Part shown: positions 1 through 6,690 of the stretch, piece after piece
How the letters are laid out: each line of letters opens with the position of its first letter
How positions within the stretch are numbered: the first letter of the stretch is position 1
NCBI GenBank assembly: GCA_030691835.1
Contig: JAUYDO010000034.1
Span: 1-13,964 of the forward strand
Source of the DNA: Dehalococcoidia bacterium
GTDB lineage: Bacteria > Chloroflexota > Dehalococcoidia > Dehalococcoidales > UBA3254
Direction of reading: 5' to 3'
Length of the DNA: 13,964 nucleotides
Notes under the pieces: generated by a model
The model's input: the letters and a program-made list of their open reading frames with translations, nothing else
Database searches by the model: none
What the model was told of the DNA's origin: nothing
Program-made: the position numbers and the translations under genes

Positions 1-425
1 ACTCTCAGCTAGAAAAAAGCCTTTTCGAAGAAGTGCCGGAAGAAGACATTAACCAGATGGAAAAATCTGTGGCAATTTGCCTTGATGAACAACAGAAGCT
101 GTTGTGGTGGTACCGCAACCTGTCCAGGCAAGACTACTATATCCAAGGCTGGAAGAAACACAAGATTTACCCTGATTTCATCTTCACTGATTCCCCACCC
201 AGCAACCTTGATGACTATAAGACAATCTACGTGGTAGAGACGAAGGGATTACACCTACAGAATGAGGATACGGCTTATAAAACCAGTGTTTTTGAATTCT
301 GCAACAAATTAGGTACGCAAAAAGACTGGCGTCAATTAAATTTGGAATTCAAGAACAAGAGGATTGAATTCAAAGTTATCTACGAAGGCGAGTTGAGAAA
401 CAGGATTAACCAGGTATTTGGTTAA
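1..425 (+). CDS. Helicase / type III restriction Res-like protein, C-terminal part (5' truncated by window edge)
   Basis: The reading frame is open from the left edge (codons in phase with base 3), so the gene begins outside the window; the GTG at 33 is internal. The visible ~140 residues match the C-terminal region of large DEAD/DEAH helicases related to type III restriction Res subunits: a segment reading KLLWWYRN, then YYIQGWKKHKIYPDF, then VVETKG. The Asp of PDF (174-176) and the Glu and Lys of ETK (237-245) have the spacing of a PD-(D/E)xK nuclease core, so this part probably cuts or binds DNA while the missing N-terminus holds the ATPase. It ends with TAA at 423-425, overlapping the end of a convergent ligase fragment. 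The partner methyltransferase, if any, is outside the window. The family is fairly clear; whether it is a restriction enzyme or a stand-alone helicase is not. Confidence 0.75.
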   Translation, partial: SQLEKSLFEEVPEEDINQMEKSVAICLDEQQKLLWWYRNLSRQDYYIQGWKKHKIYPDFIFTDSPPSNLDDYKTIYVVETKGLHLQNEDTAYKTSVFEFCNKLGTQKDWRQLNLEFKNKRIEFKVIYEGELRNRINQVFG

Positions 426-754
426 TGTGAGGTAAGTATGACTAAAGCGCCGGCTTTTTCAGCGATTAACGGGAACTGCTCGGTGACGTCAAGACCTCTG
501 TGGGAGTGCAGGCTCACTTTACGGTGGCGGATAAGGGCAACTGAGCAGTAGCCATCCAGCTTAGGTTCGAAGAGCCAGTCCGGGTCTGAAAAGGGACGGT
601 TAGTCAGGGTGGCGAGCATGGGAGCTAAGGATGATGGGAACGAAGCGCGACGGACACCGGGCATGTCCCCGGGCTTCAACGTCAGCCCGGCACCGGGGCG
701 CTTTATCGCTTTACCTCTGTCCGTGCCTACCAGCAAATTCAAGTTCTTCTTCAT
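422..754 (-). pseudogene. Truncated ATP-dependent DNA ligase (LigD-type adenylation domain, N-terminal remnant)
   Basis: About 110 residues remain of what is normally a domain of 300 or more. After a Lys/Pro/Gly-rich leader, the segment around residues 43-94 reads like the start of the LigD ligase domain: APMLATLTNRPFSDPDWLFE, then PKLDGY with the KxDG adenylation motif holding the catalytic lysine, then RGLDVTEQFP. The usual Arg after KLDGY is Cys here, and SxRG reads SHRG. Homology stops after LIAE and ten unrelated residues follow to a stop that overlaps the stop of the facing helicase gene. Motifs III to V are absent, so it cannot seal nicks. Ku and the polymerase and phosphoesterase domains of LigD are not visible nearby. 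I read it as a deletion remnant whose breakpoint lies near 425-460. Confidence 0.7.
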
Positions 755-833
755 ATTGGTAGTGATGAGCTCCTTAAATAATTATATAGTACAAGTGCGA
801 GGTCAGAGCTTTCTTTTGAAAACTTGCGTGCGC

Positions 834-862
834 TTGACGCCATCAGTTTAGTGTGGTACAAT
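834..862 (+). promoter_or_regulatory. Strong sigma-70-type promoter of the transhydroxylase-like operon
   Basis: TTGACG (834-839), a 17-base spacer and TACAAT (857-862), preceded by TG one base upstream (854-855, extended -10). Transcription would start near 868-871, at or within 3 bases of the ATG at 871, giving a leaderless or nearly leaderless mRNA. No Shine-Dalgarno sequence precedes that ATG, which fits. No operator palindrome is obvious. Confidence 0.75.
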
Positions 863-870
863 CCCAGCCG

Positions 871-1551
871 ATGCAGAATAAAGAATTAATAAAAACAATC
901 CAGAAAAGACAGACCATCTATGCTTTCCTGAAACGAATCTACGAAAAGGAGCTTCCCAAGGAGTTCCTGGCTGAGATGCCGGGAAAGCTGAAGCCACTTA
1001 ACGGACTGGCTGACGCGCTCCCGGCGAAATCGAAGCAGGCGGTCAAGGAGCTTGTCCAGTTCGCTGACTCGATATCTTCCAAGAACCTGGACGATACAGT
1101 GCTAAAGCTTGCCGCCGACTACGCCAGGCTCTTCCTGAGCATCCACAAGGTGCCGCCCCATCCCTCGGAGTCGGTCTACCGTGAAGGCGCTATGATGCAG
1201 TTCTACAGGGACGAGGTGCTCAAAACCTACTGGAGCTTCGGCGTGGACAAGGTCAAGGAGTTCACCGAGCCTGAGGACCACATCGCCGTAGAGCTGGGCT
1301 TCATGATGTTCCTGTGCGACAAAGCCGCTGGTGCCTTGAAGAAGGGTGACTCCAAAGATGCCGAGAAGTACATCCAGGCACAGAAAGACTTCCTTGAAAA
1401 CCACCTGGCTAAATGGGTGCCTAAGCTGGTCAAGGATGTCGTCGAGAATGCACGTACTCCCTTCTATAAGGGCGTAGCCGTCCTGACGCAGGAATGCATA
1501 GACATGGACGTCCCTGCCACCGCTGATATTCTAAAGCAACTCAAGAGTTAA
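871..1551 (+). CDS. TorD/DmsD-family molybdoenzyme maturation chaperone
   Basis: A 226-residue, mostly helical cytoplasmic protein, close to the usual TorD-family length. Visible hallmarks are YARLFLS..KVPPHPSESVY (residues 84-103), the signature EPEDHIAVELGFMMFLC (133-149) and a later QKDFLENHLAKWVPK segment. Members bind the apo catalytic subunit of DMSO-reductase-family enzymes and help insert the bis-MGD cofactor; some also guard a Tat signal. Here the likely client, two genes downstream, has no twin-arginine signal, so the role would be cofactor loading. I start at ATG 871 rather than the GTG at 853, because 853 lies inside the promoter. The next gene follows after 13 bases, so this is the first gene of the operon. 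Family call secure; the client is inferred from position. Confidence 0.88.
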   Translation: MQNKELIKTIQKRQTIYAFLKRIYEKELPKEFLAEMPGKLKPLNGLADALPAKSKQAVKELVQFADSISSKNLDDTVLKLAADYARLFLSIHKVPPHPSESVYREGAMMQFYRDEVLKTYWSFGVDKVKEFTEPEDHIAVELGFMMFLCDKAAGALKKGDSKDAEKYIQAQKDFLENHLAKWVPKLVKDVVENARTPFYKGVAVLTQECIDMDVPATADILKQLKS

Positions 1552-1552
1552 G

Positions 1553-1557
1553 AGGAG
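1553..1557 (+). promoter_or_regulatory. Ribosome binding site for the 1565 gene
   Basis: AGGAG lies 7 bases before ATG 1565. This favours that start over the in-frame ATG at 1607, which has no comparable site. It also contrasts with the first gene of the operon, which has no Shine-Dalgarno sequence. Confidence 0.7.
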
Positions 1558-1564
1558 AAATCGT

Positions 1565-2134
1565 ATGGCTGGCGTTGTTGCCGTTTTGCCTCCACGCACG
1601 GGTTGTATGAACGGTAAGCTGGAGGTACAGACACAGAGATTTATCACTGTTGATGAACTGCGTACACACCTACCGTCTGCCAGGGCTTTTCTTGATGAAG
1701 TGACTAAGAAGGGCAGAAGGTACCTGTTCATAGACGGCTTCGGTGAGGTGCTGATGGAGGTAGATATTGAGGCGGCGGAATACAAATGGCAGACATCAGA
1801 GCACCCGCGAGGTGGATTTGCTTACAGCCTTTCCATGGACTTTGGTAGACGTCTGCCAAAGGTGCGGCTCAAGGAAATAGTCAACGTTGACCGGTTCATA
1901 GTTAATATTTGCAGCAAAGATTATCCCCGCGGCGTGACCGTTGACCTTATAAAGAGCGAGGTCACCTACGTCCACGACTGCCTCTGGGTCACTAAGGGGA
2001 AGGGCTGTGCCGCTGAGGCAAAGGACGTGCTGAAGATTCTGAAGTGGCTGGTTGAAGATAAGAAGTTCAAGCTCGCGGCGGATGGCGGCAAGCGGCGCTA
2101 CCAGCAACTGGTAGCCTTGCTGGGCGGGAAATAG
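1565..2134 (+). CDS. Unknown 189-residue protein inside the molybdoenzyme operon
   Basis: I do not recognise a family. The protein is soluble-looking, with no signal peptide or membrane segment, and is basic at its C-terminus. By eye it has an alpha/beta pattern: a helix around residues 27-47 (VDELRTHLPSARAFLDEV), beta strands near 53-66 (YLFIDGFGEVLMEV), a Gly-rich turn PRGGFAYSLSMDFGRR near 81-96, further strands with RGVTVDL, and a Lys-rich helical end. Four scattered cysteines form no CxxC pair. It sits 13 bases after the chaperone gene and 15 before the catalytic-subunit gene, with a good ribosome binding site, so it is co-translated with them. A role in assembly, substrate binding or regulation of that enzyme is plausible from position only. 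Confidence 0.7.
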   Translation: MAGVVAVLPPRTGCMNGKLEVQTQRFITVDELRTHLPSARAFLDEVTKKGRRYLFIDGFGEVLMEVDIEAAEYKWQTSEHPRGGFAYSLSMDFGRRLPKVRLKEIVNVDRFIVNICSKDYPRGVTVDLIKSEVTYVHDCLWVTKGKGCAAEAKDVLKILKWLVEDKKFKLAADGGKRRYQQLVALLGGK

Positions 2135-2139
2135 TTTTT

Positions 2140-2143
2140 GGAG
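2140..2143 (+). promoter_or_regulatory. Ribosome binding site deciding start at 2150
   Basis: GGAG ends 6 bases before ATG 2150. The upstream in-frame TTG at 2138 overlaps this site and has nothing suitable before it, so the protein most likely begins MSVTKNDYS. Confidence 0.65.
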
Positions 2144-2149
2144 AGCGTA

Positions 2150-4726
2150 ATGAGTGTGACGAAGAATGATTATTCCAAAGCAGTAAGCGTATTGAGTGAT
2201 GTTTTTGGCTCGTTCCATTCTGGCGATAACCTGATGAAGAGTATCACGCCAAAAGAGATAAAGGAGATACAGAAAGAGAAAAAAATCTACACCAGCACAT
2301 TCGGTGGCGGCGTCGTTTCCACGGTAAAGAACGGCAGGGTGATAAAGACCGACCCGCTACCCATCCCTGAGGACGTACGCCAGTACGAAATCAAGGCAAG
2401 GGGAAAGGTCTTCACGCCACCGCGTAAGTGCCTCCCCGATATGTGGGGTCACGGCTACCGGAGATGGATATATGACCCGGCTCGGGTCAGATACCCGCTG
2501 AAAAGGGTAGGCTGGGAGCCTGGGGGAAAAGGGAAGTATGATAACAGGGGTCTCTCAGAGTTCGTAAGGATAAGCTGGGACGAGGCGATTGACCATGTAA
2601 CCGGCGAGCTAAAGAGAGTCAAGGAGACCTACGGCAGTGCCGCAATAACCTACATGGACACCTTTCACACCACCTGGGGCACCATACACGGTATGGGCAC
2701 CGAATACACCATTATCCCCAGATTTCTTAACATTCTGGGTGGGTTTACGGAATATACCATCGGTACCTCAAGCTGGGTGGGATGGGTATCCGGCGCTTCC
2801 TTCATGTACGGCTTCTGGTGGGCGAACGCCACATCGGAGGGGCATGACACCCTCGCCGACTCGCTCCAGAACTCCCGCATGGTGGTCTATTGGGCTATTG
2901 ACCCCACAAAGTCCACCAGGATGTACCACGGGCACGAGATGGAGCCCTGGCGGCACTGGGTCAGAGAAGCCGGCATCAAGACCGTTATGATTTCGCCTGA
3001 GGTCAATGACACCGCGGTAGTCCATGCCGATAGATGGATACCGATTTTTCCGGGATATGACGCCGCAATGGCGGCCGCCATAATGTACGTGTGGATTACC
3101 GAAGGCACTTATGATAAAGAGTATGTCAAGACCCATACCGTAGGCTTCGAGGAGCTCAAGGACTATATCGTGGGTAAGGAAGACGGCATACCCAAGACTC
3201 CTGAATGGGCTGAGAAAATCTGTGATGTAAAGGCGGATACCATCACCGGGTTAGCCAGGGAATGGGCGGCCGGTCCCACGACCCTTTACTGCCAGCTAAG
3301 TGGTGCCTGCCGTGGCTGGTACGGTCATGAGTGGACCAGGATGATGGTCGCCTTGCAGACCCTCCAGGGACTGGGTAAACCTGGCGTAAACATGGTGTCC
3401 TGGGGCTGGGCATCCGGTGGAGCGCCTTTTGACAAAAGCATCCGCATGCCCGGGTACACCACCGGAATAAAGCCGGTGGAGACTAAACTCTATCCCAACC
3501 CGGTACCGCAGAAGATGCATGCCCTGGATGTCTCCGATTGTATACTCCGTCCGCCGGTGAAGTGGCGCGGTGGCAGCACCGGTGCCACTTACTGGGGCGA
3601 GGAATTCTTCTATAACTACGAATACCCCATGCCGGGATACTCGGAAGTCAAGATGATAATGAGGCTCGGCGGCGGGCAGATACTGTCCTACTCCAACGTG
3701 AACTGGAGAGTCAGCGGCTATCTTACTCCCAAGATTGAGACGATAGTGATTGACGCCCTCTTCATGGAGCCCTGCACCTGGTATGCCGACATCGTCCTTC
3801 CCGCTTGCTCCGACTTCGAGAGAAACGATATCAGCATGCTTGGCTGCGGCGGGTTGTACATCCCGTACTCAGGGAGCGCCAACCACCAGATAGCCTTATA
3901 CCATAAGAAGTCAATCGAGCCGATGGGCCAGTCAAAGAGCGATATGGACATATACTACAGCTTCGCCAGGAAGATGGGTATCTATGAACAGCTATCCGAG
4001 GGTAACACAGAGGAAGACTGGATAAAGAAGCTATTTTATGCTTCATCTATCTGCAAATACGTCACCTACGAAGAATTCAAGGAGAAAGGCTACTATGTAT
4101 TCCCGTTCCCGGAGAAATACGAACCCACCCCGGCGTTAAGATGGTTTTACGAAGAAGCCGACGGGCTTTGTACGCCCTCCGGCAAGATTGAGCTTTATTC
4201 TCAGGTGCTGGCTGACTTCTACGGCGAGAAGAACCCGGAGATAGCGCCGGTGCCAAAGTTCATCGAACCGAAGGATGGCAGGAGAAGCGATTTTGCCAAG
4301 AAGTATCCGCTGACCATCTTCGTCACGCATCCCAAGTTCAGATTCCATACTATGCAGGAGAACGTCACCTGGCTACGCAAGCTTCACAAGATGAAGGGAC
4401 CAGACGGACATGAATATGAACCTGCCTGGATAAGTGGGGAGGACGCCGTAGCCAGGGGGATAAAGCAGGGAGACATAGTGCAGATATTCAATGACAAGGG
4501 CAAGTTACTGGCTGGCGCCCACGTCACGGAGAGAATAAAGCCCGGGGTGGTGAGGATGTTCTACGGTGCCAACTGGTTGCCAGATGACCGCACCAAGCCC
4601 GGTAGCCTTGACAGAGGCGGCTCTGCCAACGTATTGACCTCGAACGAGCCGGTATCAGTTCACGCCCACCTGCACAGAATCGAGCATATCATGGTAGAGG
4701 TACGCAAGTGGGAGGGACAGAATTGA
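2150..4726 (+). CDS. Molybdopterin catalytic subunit, pyrogallol-phloroglucinol transhydroxylase-like (DMSO reductase family)
   Basis: An 858-residue protein; the Pelobacter acidigallici transhydroxylase large subunit (AthL) is 875. Similarity runs end to end: KARGKVFTPPRK and RISWDEA near the N-terminus, YDKEYVKTHTVGFEE, GACRG..GHEW, GLGKPGVNM, YADIVLPACSDFER, and a C-terminus with DAVARGIKQGD, LDRGG.AN.LTSN and VEVRKWEG. As in transhydroxylase there is no N-terminal Fe-S cysteine motif and no twin-arginine signal, so it should be cytoplasmic and use only bis-MGD. Ser208 of SSW aligns with the Mo ligand Ser175; His173, Trp209, Tyr436 and Tyr570 align with His144, Trp176, Tyr404 and Tyr560. 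Asp174, Tyr152, Arg153 and Trp354 become Ser207, Gly181, Met182 and Leu383, so the substrate is probably not pyrogallol. The alignment is from memory. Other DMSO-reductase-family functions are less likely because of the small subunit. Confidence 0.85.
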   Translation: MSVTKNDYSKAVSVLSDVFGSFHSGDNLMKSITPKEIKEIQKEKKIYTSTFGGGVVSTVKNGRVIKTDPLPIPEDVRQYEIKARGKVFTPPRKCLPDMWGHGYRRWIYDPARVRYPLKRVGWEPGGKGKYDNRGLSEFVRISWDEAIDHVTGELKRVKETYGSAAITYMDTFHTTWGTIHGMGTEYTIIPRFLNILGGFTEYTIGTSSWVGWVSGASFMYGFWWANATSEGHDTLADSLQNSRMVVYWAIDPTKSTRMYHGHEMEPWRHWVREAGIKTVMISPEVNDTAVVHADRWIPIFPGYDAAMAAAIMYVWITEGTYDKEYVKTHTVGFEELKDYIVGKEDGIPKTPEWAEKICDVKADTITGLAREWAAGPTTLYCQLSGACRGWYGHEWTRMMVALQTLQGLGKPGVNMVSWGWASGGAPFDKSIRMPGYTTGIKPVETKLYPNPVPQKMHALDVSDCILRPPVKWRGGSTGATYWGEEFFYNYEYPMPGYSEVKMIMRLGGGQILSYSNVNWRVSGYLTPKIETIVIDALFMEPCTWYADIVLPACSDFERNDISMLGCGGLYIPYSGSANHQIALYHKKSIEPMGQSKSDMDIYYSFARKMGIYEQLSEGNTEEDWIKKLFYASSICKYVTYEEFKEKGYYVFPFPEKYEPTPALRWFYEEADGLCTPSGKIELYSQVLADFYGEKNPEIAPVPKFIEPKDGRRSDFAKKYPLTIFVTHPKFRFHTMQENVTWLRKLHKMKGPDGHEYEPAWISGEDAVARGIKQGDIVQIFNDKGKLLAGAHVTERIKPGVVRMFYGANWLPDDRTKPGSLDRGGSANVLTSNEPVSVHAHLHRIEHIMVEVRKWEGQN
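4711..4715 (+). promoter_or_regulatory. Ribosome binding site deciding the TTG start of the small subunit
   Basis: GGAGG ends 7 bases before TTG 4723 and lies inside the 3' end of the catalytic-subunit gene. It rules out the upstream in-frame GTG at 4708, and starting at 4723 gives the conserved N-terminus MKYALLIDVNRC. Confidence 0.75.
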
Positions 4727-5574
4727 AGTACGCACTATTGATAGATGTTAATCGATGTAGCATTTGTTTCGCCTGTGAGGTTGCCTGCAAAGATGAGTTT
4801 GTTGGCAATGCCTATCCTCCATACAGTGCGACTCAGCCGGATGTAGAGCAGGAATGGATAAAGCTACAGGAGTTCGAGAAAGGGAAATATCCCTACGTCA
4901 AAGTTTACCCGATTCCCCTGCTGTGCATGCACTGTGAAAACCCGCCGTGCATTAAAGCCTGCCCGGTCCCGGGCGCTATATACAAGACCGAAGATTCCGT
5001 GGTTATAATCGACCCGAAGAAGTGTGACACGGGTGAATGCAGCACCAAGCCCTGCGTCAAAGGTTGCCCGTGGGGGGTGATATTCTTCAACGAGGAGAGC
5101 AATATCTCGCAGAAGTGCACCCTGTGTATCCACAGGCTGAAGGAAGGGCAGGAGCCGGCGTGCTTTGACGCCTGTCCTTCGGGTGTTTTCCTGTTCGGTG
5201 AGGAATCCGAGATATTGAAGGAAGTGAAGAAGCGCGGCGCCAGGCCGATGAACCCCGAGTATGAAGCCGGACCGAGGGTCTACTATATCGGTCTGCCGTC
5301 GGTAACGCTCGCCGGTCATATCATAGGTGAGCAGAGCCTGATGGATATACCGGATGCCAAAGTTGCCATCACCGAAAAGAAGAGCGGCTCGGCGGTCTCC
5401 TGCAAGAGCGATATATCCGGCAACTTTGTGTTTGAGAACTTGAAGGCGGGCGCAACATATTCTGTAGATGTTCAGTGCCGTGGCTATAAGCCGAAGACTA
5501 TTGGCAATGTCAAACTTGATATTGAGTACAAGCACCTCGGAGACTTAAAGCTGGCTAAAGCCACGAAGAAATAG
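4723..5574 (+). CDS. Fe-S electron-transfer subunit with C-terminal beta-sandwich domain, transhydroxylase small-subunit-like
   Basis: A 283-residue protein starting at TTG 4723, overlapping the catalytic-subunit stop by four bases (TTGA), so the two are translationally coupled. Residues 1-190 form a DmsB-like ferredoxin domain with four cysteine groups: C12/15/18/22, C68/71/76/80, C101/106/111/115 and C132/135/147/151, enough for four [4Fe-4S] clusters. Residues about 195-278 form a small beta-sandwich (Cna-B or carboxypeptidase-regulatory-like), with DAKVAITEKKSG, a SDISGNFVFENLKAG turn and YSVDV. That C-terminal domain is characteristic of the transhydroxylase small subunit (AthS, 274 residues). 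AthS binds three clusters, whereas this protein keeps the full third group. There is no membrane anchor and no signal peptide, so the pair is a soluble cytoplasmic heterodimer. The gene ends shortly before a strong terminator. Confidence 0.87.
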   Translation: MKYALLIDVNRCSICFACEVACKDEFVGNAYPPYSATQPDVEQEWIKLQEFEKGKYPYVKVYPIPLLCMHCENPPCIKACPVPGAIYKTEDSVVIIDPKKCDTGECSTKPCVKGCPWGVIFFNEESNISQKCTLCIHRLKEGQEPACFDACPSGVFLFGEESEILKEVKKRGARPMNPEYEAGPRVYYIGLPSVTLAGHIIGEQSLMDIPDAKVAITEKKSGSAVSCKSDISGNFVFENLKAGATYSVDVQCRGYKPKTIGNVKLDIEYKHLGDLKLAKATKK

Positions 5575-5594
5575 CGGTTAACCCGATTGTAAAA

Positions 5595-5634
5595 AAATAA
5601 CGCCCCTTGTGCAGACGCACAAGGGGCGTTATTT
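5595..5634 (+). terminator. Intrinsic terminator of the transhydroxylase-like operon
   Basis: A perfect 18-base-pair stem (5595-5612 with 5617-5634) closes on a four-base AGAC loop, 20 bases after the stop at 5574. The core is GC-rich (GCCCCTTGTGC) and the 3' arm runs into TTATTTGCTT; the 5' side is A-rich, so it could also work on the other strand. It marks the end of the operon. Confidence 0.8.
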
Positions 5635-5735
5635 GCTTCATCAGGAGCTTTTTAACCAGTGAACCAGCCATTGCTTAAATATTCTATCATGCTGAAGGGC
5701 AAAAAAGTCCAAATCTGTAACTTTCTTCAATCTTC

Positions 5736-5744
5736 TGCTATCAT
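5736..5744 (+). promoter_or_regulatory. Possible extended -10 promoter of the methyltransferase gene
   Basis: TGC followed by TATCAT (5739-5744) forms an extended -10 element; no good -35 is seen. A start near 5751 would leave a leader of about 18 bases. The gene needs a promoter because a terminator precedes it, but this call is tentative. Confidence 0.3.
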
Positions 5745-5768
5745 CTATTACGAACTGCGAGAAATATC

Positions 5769-6509
5769 ATGACTATCTGGCTCAGTATTATAGCTCTGGC
5801 AATTGCGCTTCTGCTGCTGTTCGGTTTCCAGCGCGTGTATACTCCTCGGCAGACGAGCCTCGAGGGGATAGAAAGCCCGGAAGCCGTCCAGGCGTATGAC
5901 CGCATCAGCCGGTGGCCTCAGTTCGGGATGTTGCGCCGCATGGTGGTGAGGGAGCTCAAGAGACACCGCCCCGGGGGAACTATTGTAGATGTCGGTTGCG
6001 GACCCGGCTACCTGGTCACACTGATTGCGCAGTCATTCCCCTATTTGAAAATCATCGGTATAGACATTTCAGAGGAAATGATGCAGACTGCGAAGCGCAA
6101 CCTGACGAACCAGGGCTTCGGTGAGCGGGTGGAGTTCCGCCGGGGTGATGCCGGAAACATGTCTCTTTCGGACGCCTCGGTGGATTTTGTCATCAGCTCG
6201 CTATCTCTTCACCACTGGTCCTTCCCCAAAATGGTACTGCTGGAGATTCACAGGGTGCTGAAGCCTTCAGGACAGTTCTTAATCTTTGACCTGCGCAGGG
6301 ATAGCCTGAGGGGGTTTTACTGGCTCCTTCACTTCGCCAAGAACGTTGTCTTGCCGTCAGCCATGCGCCACATCAACGAGCCGGTAAACTCCGTGTTATC
6401 GAGCTACACGGCTTCCGAGATTAGGGAGCTTCTCTCCTTAACCCAATTCGCAAAAACGGGCATCACACCGGGTTTCGGATGGATGTTCATCTGGGGGCAG
6501 AAGTCATAG
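5769..6509 (+). CDS. Membrane-anchored class I SAM-dependent methyltransferase
   Basis: A 246-residue protein. Residues 2-20 (TIWLSIIALAIALLLLFGF) form one hydrophobic segment, probably an uncleaved anchor holding the catalytic domain at the inner face of the membrane. The Rossmann methyltransferase core follows: motif I VDVGCGPG (73-80), the ribose-binding acid in GIDIS (Asp99), then GDAGNMSL and FVISSLSLHHW, and the post-motif RVLKPSGQFLIFDLR. This is the Methyltransf_11 / UbiE-like pattern; the substrate cannot be read from sequence, though a lipid or quinone-like acceptor would fit a membrane anchor. The start is ATG 5769, with only a weak GAGA upstream. It stands alone between a terminator and a repeat-rich gap, so it is not obviously linked to either neighbouring system. 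Confidence 0.82.
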   Translation: MTIWLSIIALAIALLLLFGFQRVYTPRQTSLEGIESPEAVQAYDRISRWPQFGMLRRMVVRELKRHRPGGTIVDVGCGPGYLVTLIAQSFPYLKIIGIDISEEMMQTAKRNLTNQGFGERVEFRRGDAGNMSLSDASVDFVISSLSLHHWSFPKMVLLEIHRVLKPSGQFLIFDLRRDSLRGFYWLLHFAKNVVLPSAMRHINEPVNSVLSSYTASEIRELLSLTQFAKTGITPGFGWMFIWGQKS

Positions 6510-6545
6510 GTGCTACCGAATTTAGCTATCAGCTATCAGGCATCT

Positions 6546-6653
6546 GTAGGGTGGGTGTCCGCCTGAGGCGGACGATTTCATCGGGGGCGCAACCCACCGC
6601 TCCGCTCAGGCGGATTCAAAATGGTGGGTTGCGCTTCGCTTCACCCACCCTAC
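6546..6653. repeat. Nested inverted-repeat (MITE/REP-like) element
   Basis: Outer 12-base arms GTAGGGTGGGTG (6546-6557) and their exact complement (6642-6653) enclose a second exact 12-base inverted repeat, GCGCAACCCACC (6587-6598) with 6623-6634, plus a small hairpin GTCCGCC/GGCGGAC (6557-6573) and the palindromic CCGCTCAGGCGG (6602-6613). No coding sequence is seen. This architecture is typical of short non-autonomous repeats dispersed between genes. Confidence 0.7.
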
Positions 6654-6690
6654 GTTGCTCTGGATTAAGCAGGAAACACCGTAATGTCTA

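Noticed and set aside
853..870. GTG start at 853 for the chaperone gene
   Set aside because: It lies within the extended -10 region and upstream of the predicted transcription start; ATG 871 is the first codon that can be on the message.
2138..2149. TTG start at 2138 for the catalytic subunit
   Set aside because: It overlaps the GGAG site that serves ATG 2150 and has no ribosome binding site of its own.
4708..4722. GTG start at 4708 for the Fe-S subunit
   Set aside because: The GGAGG at 4711-4715 would lie inside the gene; starting at TTG 4723 gives the conserved N-terminus.
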